Assembly (NCBI GenBank): GCA_016125225.1
Contig: WGME01000004.1
Coordinates: 62,001-126,000, forward strand
Reading direction: 5' to 3'
Source of the DNA: a bacterium
Lineage (GTDB): Bacteria; Planctomycetota; Planctomycetia; Planctomycetales; Planctomycetaceae
DNA: 64,000 nucleotides
Shown here: one piece after another, positions 56,209-64,000 of the stretch
Numbering within the stretch: the stretch's first letter is position 1
How the letters are laid out: every line of letters starts with the position of its first letter
Position numbers and translations under genes: made by a program
Notes under the pieces: generated by a model
The model's database searches: none
The model's input: the letters and a program-made list of their open reading frames with translations, nothing else
What the model was told of the DNA's origin: nothing

Positions 56209-57131
56209 ACGAACCCGGGGCAATCTATCGTGGACTGCTGTTTCACTTTGGCAGCGGAGATGCCCTTGCCATCGGATTATTGGGGGTGGCTCTCGGGGTC
56301 TGGGCTGACAGCCGTCACAGCCGTCACAGGCGACCGGCACTTGTGGCTCTGCTGTTAGTCCTCGGCGGTTTGTGGATCGTGCTATCAAGCTGGCCGAGTC
56401 TGGTCATGCAAGCGGGGTTGTTGTTGAGTCTTGCAGTTTGGTTGATCGCGAGAATCAGACAGACATCAGCCATGGCAACCGATCGCACCCGTAGGCTGGT
56501 GTACGGGATGTGCCTGCTGTCGCTGATCAGCGAATGGCCGTATCAGGTGTTGCCGCAAACACCGAAGGTGACTGCATTGGCTGTGATTGGTGATTCCGTG
56601 ACCGCCGGGCTGAATGACTCGGATGTTACCTGGCCCCAGGTCATTGCGAAGCGGTACGGCATCACCGTGCATGATGCTTCTCAGCAGGGGGCCACCTGCC
56701 ATTCGGCTCAACAGCAGGTACAATTGCTCGGCGGTCGAGGTGAAGCCGTCCTCCTGGAGATCGGCGGCAACGATGTGCTCGAATATGTTCCGGTCGAGTT
56801 CTATGCCGAAGAGTTGGACCAGCTGCTGCGTGATGTGCGTACGGCCTATCCCACGCAACCCGTGGTGATGTGTGAACTGCCGTTGCCCCCTTTGGGTCAT
56901 CGGTATGGCTGGCATCAACGTCGTCTGGCGAATCGATATGACGTGCGCCTCATTCCGAAGCGAAAGTTTATGCAGGTGCTAACAGCGAAGCAGGCCACCG
57001 TCGACGGAATTCATCTGTCGAATACCGGGCAGCAGCTGATGGCGGCCTTGATGGCACGGGTGCTATCCCGTTCGATCACTTCGAACGCGATGCGTTACCA
57101 TCGCTATGAACCGACGAGTTCTTGGCGTTGA
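56205..57131 (+). CDS. Membrane-anchored SGNH/GDSL hydrolase
   Basis: This 308-residue protein has two or three N-terminal membrane helices (ALAIGLLGVALGVWA; LVALLLVLGGLWIVLSSWP). The SGNH domain follows: VIGDSVTAGLNDS (Ser nucleophile), IGGNDVLEY, and DGIHLSNTGQQLMA (Asp-His). It should hydrolyse or transfer an acyl ester, probably outside the membrane. The ATGA overlap with the sulfatase-fold gene suggests the two modify the same surface molecule, for example an O-acylated and phosphorylated glycan. Confidence 0.85.
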   Translation: MNEPGAIYRGLLFHFGSGDALAIGLLGVALGVWADSRHSRHRRPALVALLLVLGGLWIVLSSWPSLVMQAGLLLSLAVWLIARIRQTSAMATDRTRRLVYGMCLLSLISEWPYQVLPQTPKVTALAVIGDSVTAGLNDSDVTWPQVIAKRYGITVHDASQQGATCHSAQQQVQLLGGRGEAVLLEIGGNDVLEYVPVEFYAEELDQLLRDVRTAYPTQPVVMCELPLPPLGHRYGWHQRRLANRYDVRLIPKRKFMQVLTAKQATVDGIHLSNTGQQLMAALMARVLSRSITSNAMRYHRYEPTSSWR

Positions 57132-57150
57132 TCGATCGAACCGAGGTCCT

Positions 57151-60100
57151 TTACTTCCTACCGTTGTACTTCCAGCCGCGTACCGGAATGACTTTCGCAT
57201 CACGCCGTGGAGCCTCCGTGCTCTGCGGAGGCGGGGGCAAGCCATCTCGGAGCACACTCGCCCGCGGATGCTGGCTCGGTCCAAAGTTCGATTGCTCCAC
57301 CTGGCGTTGCAGATCGATTTCCCGGCTGCGGTTGTCCGGCAGATTGGCGTTCCGATGCACGGAATCAACGAACCACGGACTGCCACCTCGCAGATAGAGC
57401 TGGTGCTGCTCGTGGAGCAGCATGGGCCGGGCACCCACGCGGCCGAACACCGATAGCTGGTTCCCCGATTCATCGACCGCCCGGTCGCGATCGACTCCTT
57501 CGGAAATCTGCACGGCATGGCCCCCATGCGGAATCGGATAGGTCGCGATCAGATGCGGCCCCGGTCGCGGACTGAAGCCTTCATATCCCGACAGATGAGG
57601 CGACGTGAGTTGCACCACATGCACGCCGTTCTTGCCATCCGCGATATAGGCAAACTCACTGGTATACGTGATGCCCAGCTTCACATCATGAGCATCGTTG
57701 ATGCAGCCATTCGCGTTGTAGATCTGATCGACGAAGGGTTGCAGCGGGTTCTTCACGTCGACAATCACGAGGCCCTGCTCACCCGCTGCGATGTAAGCAT
57801 AGGTTCGTGCGACATACACACTGTGAGCATGACCGATCGGCAGGCTGACAACCGGTTGCGGATGCGTCAGGTGCGTGACATCGAGAATCTTGAGACCCTC
57901 GTGATCGGTCACGAAGGCATAGCGGAACTGAATCTGCACCGAGGTCGGACAGTGCAGGAACTCTTCACCCACCACGCTCATCACCTGCGGACATTTCGGA
58001 TCATCGAGCGAGACCACCACGAGTCCCGCATCGCAGAGCACATAGGCATACACACCGGCCGTGGTGATGTAATGAGCACCCTTGAGAATCCCGTTCGGAT
58101 TGAAGACCACATCCTTCTCGATGAAGTTGTTGGTTGGGTTGCCATCCAGCAGCGTCCCCGCGCCGACCAGCACCAGACCTTCCTCACGGTCGGCGACCAG
58201 CAGATAGGCATAGAGCGGATGAATCGGCGTTTCATGATTTTCCGGGGCATGGGTCCGTGTCGGGTCGGGGGCCGTGGTGGCTGGAGCCGTCACATAGGCG
58301 CAATCGGGCGTTCGCACGTAGAAGCGTTGCCCCACGGGCGAGACCGGGGCTGTCAGAATGCGTTCCGAGAAGCCCTTGTGATCGATGAACGCGACATCGA
58401 AAACTCGTAAGCCGGCCGGGCCACAAGCGGCATACAGAAACTCGCCACGAATCATCACGTTGTGGACTTCCGGCTTCTTGAACGGCCGGGTGATGTTCTC
58501 GACGATGTCGTTCCCCGGATGTTCATGAGCGTGCGGCAGAATGCGGCCGCGTTCCAGATGCTCGTGGAAATTCTCCGGGAAGGCCTTTTCATGCAGCGTG
58601 CTGCCGATGACCGCCTGCGGTTCCTCGCGCTCGGTGACATCTACAGCGAAGATACCGTGGTCTTCACAGGCGACCCAGCAGTACCGGCCGATGAAGTTGA
58701 AGTAATTGGTCCCCTGCATCAGCAACTGAGCCATGATGGCATTGTTGTCGTTGGTGCTGGCGAGATGGCAATCGGCACACATTTTCGTTTCGTTCTTGCC
58801 GCGCACTGTATGGGGCACGTTCGTGCTGAACGAAATGCCCGACGGTCCTTCCGCCGAGATTGTCTGTTGCTGCGTGTAAATCGATTCACGATTCCCGTTG
58901 TATGACGTCACATGAATCGCGCAAGAAGAACGTGACGGACCGATGCGGTTGCCGGTGACGTTGCCATCCCGAGCGAGCATGAAGACTTCATCACGCAAGG
59001 TCTGGAAATTGTACGACACATAGTTTCGCGTGATGTCACCTTCATTGTGCAGGTCGGGCATCTTGCGGTTCGCCTTCTGAGGCAGATGGCAGCCATAACA
59101 ACTGGGGTTCCACGAGGAATGGCAGGCGATGCAACTCATGTTGCCATAGGCATGGGCACATTGATGATCGTCCGCGGGGACATCGCCCCAGGTCATCTGG
59201 CCCTGAGCGTTGAACCGGACCGTCTTTGCCAGGGCGGAGAGCGAATTGTAATCTTCATGCATCGGGTCGACGGTGTTCTTCACTTGGGTCACTTCCCAGC
59301 GGACCCCTTCTTCCACCATCGAATTCTGAACGACACGGTTGCCAGACCGTTCAAAGCGGCGTTTGCCGAACGGTGTTCGCATTGCGCTCAGATCGCGGCC
59401 GGTCGGTTCCCCCGGAGCGCGTTCATAGGCCGCCGGTCCCGATGTCCGCAGCTTCGCGTACTCCTGAGCCGTGCCGTGACAGTCGATGCACTGGATTTCG
59501 ACAGCGGCCCGCACTTCGCCATACAGCTTGCCATTGCCATGCATATCCTGCACGAAGTGGCAGTCGACGCAATGCATCCCCTTTTCGAGGTGAATATCGA
59601 GCATGTGAACGGGGATGTGTTTCTGATACTCGCGCAGTTGTTCTTCTTTCCGCAGGACTTCGGCCCGGGAAATCGGATCGTAGTAGTCGGCGTTGCGATA
59701 GATTTCCTTGGCGATTTCGGGGACTTTGGTCGCCGCTTCCCGCTGTTCAATCGAAACCTCGGGCAAACGATTGCCATGATGATCGAGATGGATGCCATCA
59801 CGATCTTTCTTGAAGACTGCTTTGAACAACCAGCCGTGACCGTGGTAATCGGCGACGTGCATGGTGGGGAACTGCGAGTTCAAATCCGAGACATTCGCGA
59901 GGAATTCGTGGTCGGAAAGATTGTTCCGCGCGGCCGATTCGTTGGGGTTCGTCATGTTCGCGAGTGTGATCTCTTCTGCGGTCGGATCTTTCTGCTCGTG
60001 CGGATAGATGAACTCGCCATCCGTTTCTTCATCCCACCACATGTACCCCGTGTAGCTATTCATGACCGTGGTGCCAGGGTGGATATGACAGACGATGCAC

Positions 60101-61314
60101 TGACTGGTGGGAATCCCGCTGCGGAAGCGATGCTCGATCGGATGGCCGGGTTCGTTCTTCGGAATGCAGGGATCGACATTGGTGACAAAGCCATCGTCGG
60201 CGACGGCGGCCAGACCGCTATTGCCATACTTCGCGAAGGGTCCGGAGTGAACCGGTGAGCGATCGTTGGCATAGATCACATGGCAAGCCGTGCAACCACT
60301 TTGCCGGAATTCGCCGGGACTTTCGTTGGTACCAATGAAGTTCAACGTGGGGTCGAGCAGCCGCGTTTTCTGTAAGCCGATGAAGACCGGATCGGTGCGG
60401 TTCTGCGTTCCAAACCCACGGTTACTCACTCGAGTGCGTGGACGGCCTGGTTCTTCACGCCGTTCTGGAATGCCGGTGTCGACCACGAAACGACCGCCGC
60501 GTTCGAAGATCCGGAGCGTGTTCGCCGGCTGTGTCACCTGGAATCGGGGTAACGGATCGAGATAGGGCAACACACCCTTCTTTTCCATTTCATATTCGGT
60601 TGGCGGCGGCACCGTCTGCACGCGCTGCGGGTTGCCGTTCATGCTGTAGCTTTCGCCGAACTTCGACCATTTGAACGGCACCGCCCCGTTGTTATAGAGA
60701 GCGGCACCCCACAACATACAGCCGTGGGTCATCATCGACTTCTTGACCTGCAGCGACTCCGATGGATGGCAGCCGATGGTGCCACAGCTCAAATGGGCGA
60801 CCCGCAGATCCCCGGGGTTCATGAAGCGGATGAACTGCCAGCTTTCGTGATTGAGGGCCGCATACGATCGCACGGGATTGGCGGACGAGCAGAAGACATC
60901 GGGCAGACAGGGCTGCACGTGAGCCAGATGTTTTTCCGAAGTGTTCGCGTTGCCGCCGTGACAATCGGTGCAGCCAATGTGCAAGGCATCGCTGAAATGG
61001 GGATCGCGGACATTGCGATGACAGCCCATGCAGCCCCAGCTTTTGGTCATCGCTTCGTCTTTGGTCTGCTTCGTCAGATCGAGCCCCTGAAACTCGGGAG
61101 GCACGGGGAAGGATGTATCGGCATAAGGCGCGGGACCGGCATCGGTGCGTGGCGGTTGGATCGGAGTGACGGCTGAGGCACGGCGAATCGGCACATCATC
61201 CTGAGCGCGGATGAGCAGGGCGTCTTCCGGTTGCGGGGGAATGAAAATGCCCAGGCTCAGCCAGCCGGCCAGGCCGATCAGCACACCGCAAGTGGTTCGT
61301 GAAACGCGAAACAT
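57151..61314 (-). CDS. Multiheme c-type cytochrome fused to an LVIVD beta-propeller
   Basis: This 1387-residue protein begins with a membrane-inserting signal (TTCGVLIGLAGWLSLGIF). It has nine CxxCH heme sites at residues 95, 115, 341, 406, 582, 609, 728, 739 and 846 (the Cys positions), plus one C-x4-CH at 177-183. From about residue 875 seven LVIVD-type repeats follow, such as AYIAAGEQGLVIVDVKNP and AYVLCDAGLVVVSLDDP, the number expected for a closed propeller. The protein should carry electrons in the periplasm or at the cell surface. The porin-like gene lies 57 bases upstream on the same strand, so they form an operon. The electron acceptor is unknown. Confidence 0.92.
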   Translation of the reverse strand: MFRVSRTTCGVLIGLAGWLSLGIFIPPQPEDALLIRAQDDVPIRRASAVTPIQPPRTDAGPAPYADTSFPVPPEFQGLDLTKQTKDEAMTKSWGCMGCHRNVRDPHFSDALHIGCTDCHGGNANTSEKHLAHVQPCLPDVFCSSANPVRSYAALNHESWQFIRFMNPGDLRVAHLSCGTIGCHPSESLQVKKSMMTHGCMLWGAALYNNGAVPFKWSKFGESYSMNGNPQRVQTVPPPTEYEMEKKGVLPYLDPLPRFQVTQPANTLRIFERGGRFVVDTGIPERREEPGRPRTRVSNRGFGTQNRTDPVFIGLQKTRLLDPTLNFIGTNESPGEFRQSGCTACHVIYANDRSPVHSGPFAKYGNSGLAAVADDGFVTNVDPCIPKNEPGHPIEHRFRSGIPTSQCIVCHIHPGTTVMNSYTGYMWWDEETDGEFIYPHEQKDPTAEEITLANMTNPNESAARNNLSDHEFLANVSDLNSQFPTMHVADYHGHGWLFKAVFKKDRDGIHLDHHGNRLPEVSIEQREAATKVPEIAKEIYRNADYYDPISRAEVLRKEEQLREYQKHIPVHMLDIHLEKGMHCVDCHFVQDMHGNGKLYGEVRAAVEIQCIDCHGTAQEYAKLRTSGPAAYERAPGEPTGRDLSAMRTPFGKRRFERSGNRVVQNSMVEEGVRWEVTQVKNTVDPMHEDYNSLSALAKTVRFNAQGQMTWGDVPADDHQCAHAYGNMSCIACHSSWNPSCYGCHLPQKANRKMPDLHNEGDITRNYVSYNFQTLRDEVFMLARDGNVTGNRIGPSRSSCAIHVTSYNGNRESIYTQQQTISAEGPSGISFSTNVPHTVRGKNETKMCADCHLASTNDNNAIMAQLLMQGTNYFNFIGRYCWVACEDHGIFAVDVTEREEPQAVIGSTLHEKAFPENFHEHLERGRILPHAHEHPGNDIVENITRPFKKPEVHNVMIRGEFLYAACGPAGLRVFDVAFIDHKGFSERILTAPVSPVGQRFYVRTPDCAYVTAPATTAPDPTRTHAPENHETPIHPLYAYLLVADREEGLVLVGAGTLLDGNPTNNFIEKDVVFNPNGILKGAHYITTAGVYAYVLCDAGLVVVSLDDPKCPQVMSVVGEEFLHCPTSVQIQFRYAFVTDHEGLKILDVTHLTHPQPVVSLPIGHAHSVYVARTYAYIAAGEQGLVIVDVKNPLQPFVDQIYNANGCINDAHDVKLGITYTSEFAYIADGKNGVHVVQLTSPHLSGYEGFSPRPGPHLIATYPIPHGGHAVQISEGVDRDRAVDESGNQLSVFGRVGARPMLLHEQHQLYLRGGSPWFVDSVHRNANLPDNRSREIDLQRQVEQSNFGPSQHPRASVLRDGLPPPPQSTEAPRRDAKVIPVRGWKYNGRK

Positions 61315-61371
61315 GTCGCCGCATCCTTGCTGCGTCGGCGAGTCACCTCGCCGTGCGGTTTCCTCACATCC

Positions 61372-63891
61372 TTAGAACGTGAGCACAAAATCCATAAAGA
61401 TCTGGTACAAAATCGATGAATCAAAATTGGTGGCATTCGCCGTGCTAAATGGATCAGTTTTGCCGAAAAGGTCATCAAGCCCGGCACCCGGGAGTAACAT
61501 GGCTGCCCCCCCTTCGATGATCACGTTGTCATTCAGGAACGGTCGATATTCGACGCCAGAACTCAGGTCGACACCGATGTAGTGTTGAATGTCATCTTGA
61601 AAGACGAAGCGTTCCAGCACTTCCGTCTTGTGGAACCAGAGGAAGTTGACGTTGTTGATCAGCTTCACTTTCGGCGTGATGTCAGCATCGAGTCCCAGGT
61701 TGAACAGAAACAAGCCGGGGTTCACGAAGTTCGATTGCCCTTGCGTTTTGCTGGATCGCAGATCGGGCACGAAGCTTTCCCGCTGCGTCAAACCCACGCC
61801 GAACAGGCGGATATTTTGTCGTTGCCAGAAGCTGAAGCCGCCACCGGCGAAGGCGGGGTTATCGATGATGGTGTCGAAACCCCGGGCTTCCTTGTCGAAG
61901 ACGTTGTCATCGCCCGAGGCCCAGAAGAACGACGAACGGAACCGCACCCAGTCACGGTCATACGAAAGTTCCAACGCCGCCATCTGGGCATTGATGGTCT
62001 GCTCACGACCTGCGAGAGGGTTGTACGAGTCGCGGCCGAGAACCCAATAGAAGGCGTTCGAAACATTGATGCGGCCCATGTGCCCATCACCGGCAAAACC
62101 CAGGTAATAGGCTTCCACACGGTGTTCACGGAACGAGCCGGTCGGATCGGGGCGGGCCAGGAAGTCGTTGTGATCGAACTCGAAACTCGGTCCGTCATTG
62201 TTGAAGTGGAAACTGGCTTCCGCGGTGTAGCCGGGGAAGATGAAGTCCTGCCGGTAATAGTTCGCGACAACCACCGTCTGCTCGCGATCATGCGGCGAAT
62301 TGAGCTGGCTGTTGGTTTCCTTTTCCAGCATGTCGAACGCCGCGAGGTTGAACTGATCGCGGTTCGCGTTACGTGTTCCGAAGAACCGGAGTCCACGGTT
62401 GACATCGTTGAAGATAAAGCCGCGGAAGTCGCTGCTGAAGAATTGCGAACCGGTTCGCACGGAGAGGAAATCATAGTCCGGGCCAATGTCCAGCAGCTTG
62501 CGTTCAACAAACCATTCCTGCAAGGCAAAGTCCTGACGGGCACGCGTGGTTCCGGCACGTACATCGGGACTGACAATCCCGAGTTCATTCACGTCTAGAT
62601 AATTGAGATTGAAGACGGGAGTAATCTTCACACGCCAATCGACGGGCTTAAAAGCCGCGTTGCCATGAAACAGGTCCAGTGACAACGAGAAGTTCTGGTT
62701 ATAGAAGTACTGTTGCGAGTTGCCGAAGAACTCCGCTTGATAGGGATCGACGGTACTCTCGAACGGCGTGGTGCCGGTTGGTACGCCGCGAAATTCATTC
62801 AGCATTACCGTTTGAGCGGTGATGTTCAAAAACGTGTGCTGACCAATGACGGGGTAGTCCCCTTTCAGCACGTTCTGGTTGTAGGGGTCCCACCAGTGGC
62901 CTTCGACATACTGGTAGTCGTCAACCGGCGGGTGGCCTTTGTCATAGCGATCCCAGTAGGGCAAGCCGACTCGCCAGCGGTCTTCGATGGGTACGAAGTG
63001 GCCGTTCGTTTGTCCTTCCGAAGGCAAAACACTCGATGCTCCGGAATACCCCGTCGGCGCTTCCCGCAGGTGATACACCATCGTTTCGAAGTCGGGAATC
63101 AGCTCGGTCTCGGTCTCAGGAGCAAAGGGTTGCTCAAGCGGCCGGTATAGCACTTCGGGTTCTTCTCCGACGACCAAGGCCACGCCCGGTGCTTCGTCGT
63201 CCATGTCATCCCAATTCGTTTCAACATCGTCGAATTCGAGAGTGACAACCCCACGATCTTCCCAAGCTTCGGACTCGATTTGATTCTCTGTCAGCGAATC
63301 GAGGTCGTCCCACCACATCTTGGTCATTGGATTCGAGGCAGCGGGATCGACCTTTGGGAGGGCGGTCGAAGGAGTCACCGCGACAGCGACGGGAGTGTCG
63401 AGCGGCAAGTTGCTTGCTTCATCTCCCGAGCGAATCGATTTCTCGGGTCCCCAGTCGATCAGCAGCAATTCCGCACGACCTTGCACCAGCGGATCAGCAT
63501 CGTGTTCCACCAACTCTACTACCCGGCGATAAATTTCCAGATCAGGCGGCGACGTTTGTTGTTCCAACTCTTCCAGAGCTTTGCGGCGCAGGCGTGGCTC
63601 AGGAGAGTTCAGACCGCTCAGGATGCGGCCGCGTACCACATCACGGACCAGCTGCGACTCTGGTTGTCCGGCGTTCTTGGGCGTGGAAGACAGCGTGCTC
63701 GATTCGGTGGCCGGTGTGGTGAGGTCTTGTGCGGCAACTTCTGCCGCTAGCCAGTCATCATCGGCAGACAACGCGCTGCCAGCTGGTCCTACCGAGGCAA
63801 TGAGAGTCAGCAGGGCGAACTTGAGAAAGCCCGCCTGGACTTTCAGCGCGACAAATGCACGTCGGCGGTGAGGCGTCGACGAGACCGGCAC
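61372..63891 (-). CDS. Large outer-membrane beta-barrel (porin-like), partner of the multiheme cytochrome
   Basis: This is an 839-residue protein read from a GTG at 63891 that follows AGGGGGGA by 9 bases. A signal segment (FLKFALLTLIASVGPAGSALS) leads to a short HEAT-like part (RRKALEELEQQTSPPDLEIY) and an acidic linker (residues ~150-260). From about residue 300 to the end, alternating polar/aromatic strands follow (VDWRVKITPVFNLNYLDVNE; YDFLSVRTGSQFFSSDFRGF; VRFRSSFFWASGDDNVFD), closing with FMDFVLTF, the C-terminal Phe of outer-membrane barrels. With the cytochrome it may form a porin-cytochrome conduit across the outer membrane. The window ends ~110 bases upstream, so an earlier start or a further gene cannot be excluded. 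Confidence 0.85.
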   Translation of the reverse strand: MPVSSTPHRRRAFVALKVQAGFLKFALLTLIASVGPAGSALSADDDWLAAEVAAQDLTTPATESSTLSSTPKNAGQPESQLVRDVVRGRILSGLNSPEPRLRRKALEELEQQTSPPDLEIYRRVVELVEHDADPLVQGRAELLLIDWGPEKSIRSGDEASNLPLDTPVAVAVTPSTALPKVDPAASNPMTKMWWDDLDSLTENQIESEAWEDRGVVTLEFDDVETNWDDMDDEAPGVALVVGEEPEVLYRPLEQPFAPETETELIPDFETMVYHLREAPTGYSGASSVLPSEGQTNGHFVPIEDRWRVGLPYWDRYDKGHPPVDDYQYVEGHWWDPYNQNVLKGDYPVIGQHTFLNITAQTVMLNEFRGVPTGTTPFESTVDPYQAEFFGNSQQYFYNQNFSLSLDLFHGNAAFKPVDWRVKITPVFNLNYLDVNELGIVSPDVRAGTTRARQDFALQEWFVERKLLDIGPDYDFLSVRTGSQFFSSDFRGFIFNDVNRGLRFFGTRNANRDQFNLAAFDMLEKETNSQLNSPHDREQTVVVANYYRQDFIFPGYTAEASFHFNNDGPSFEFDHNDFLARPDPTGSFREHRVEAYYLGFAGDGHMGRINVSNAFYWVLGRDSYNPLAGREQTINAQMAALELSYDRDWVRFRSSFFWASGDDNVFDKEARGFDTIIDNPAFAGGGFSFWQRQNIRLFGVGLTQRESFVPDLRSSKTQGQSNFVNPGLFLFNLGLDADITPKVKLINNVNFLWFHKTEVLERFVFQDDIQHYIGVDLSSGVEYRPFLNDNVIIEGGAAMLLPGAGLDDLFGKTDPFSTANATNFDSSILYQIFMDFVLTF

Positions 63892-64000
63892 GATGAAAAA
63901 TCCCCCCTCAAGCGACCGCTGGTGTCCGTCCGGCCTCCCATGCAGGTTTGATGTCCCTGCGATACCCGGTGGGTTGGCTCGGCGCACAAGCGCACTCTAC

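Noticed and set aside
59047-60258. Open frame of 403 codons on the plus strand inside the cytochrome gene
   Set aside because: It lies entirely within a gene with nine heme motifs on the other strand and has no start context or domain.

Overview
The window reads as chromosomal DNA of a planctomycete (PVC superphylum), most likely a member of Planctomycetia. Evidence is a TIGR04137-type 'small basic protein' (51702-51938), several secreted HEAT-repeat proteins, DUF1207, DUF3467 and FlgM-like proteins, a Tat-exported sugar isomerase, a GH3-family acyl-adenylating enzyme, and GC-rich coding sequence with many GTG starts. No rRNA, tRNA, CRISPR array, transposase or phage gene was recognised. The taxonomic call is inference from gene content; no database was searched.

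Layout. 1-15.4 kb: end of an unknown gene, glgX, a membrane-fused spermidine-synthase-like protein, a BON-domain protein, a Tat isomerase/phosphatase pair, a cysteine-cluster (YkgJ/FliB-like) protein, a HEAT protein, glgC and citrate synthase. glgX and glgC together indicate glycogen metabolism. 15.5-20 kb: an AT-rich gene with a PD-(D/E)XK-like motif, an MBL hydrolase, DUF3467 and a large secreted HEAT protein carrying a degenerate receiver domain. 20.3-23.4 kb: a minus-strand run asd - HEPN protein - small partner - lysA, so two diaminopimelate/lysine enzymes bracket a HEPN module. 23.6-31.4 kb: purD, a glycolate-oxidase-type FAD enzyme, two AT-rich small membrane proteins, a nitrilase, a Dabb protein, an flgM-fur pair, a CBM9-like protein and an alkyltransferase-like protein, with REP-like palindromes between some of them. 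31.7-44.4 kb: a B12-type radical SAM protein, a HEAT lipoprotein, an App1-like phosphatase, a MoxR ATPase, purC, a thioredoxin-like protein overlapping a hybrid histidine kinase, a lipoprotein, a DJ-1/PfpI protein, DUF423 and DUF2617.

44.4-51.2 kb: glnE (1210 aa) with two GlnD-like ACT domains between its nucleotidyltransferase domains, overlapping an EEP nuclease/phosphatase gene; a HAD phosphatase; orphan ribosomal protein bS18; and a DUF1207 outer-membrane protein. 51.7-57.1 kb: the small basic protein, the GH3 enzyme, and an overlapping sulfatase-fold/SGNH pair of membrane proteins. 57.1-63.9 kb: a two-gene operon of a large outer-membrane beta-barrel and a 1387-aa multiheme cytochrome c ending in a seven-repeat LVIVD propeller. 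This resembles a porin-cytochrome electron conduit and is the strongest candidate for an undescribed system here, with the ACT-containing GlnE second.

Start codons were chosen by Shine-Dalgarno matches, signal-peptide position and family N-termini. Where the start is uncertain the entry says so.
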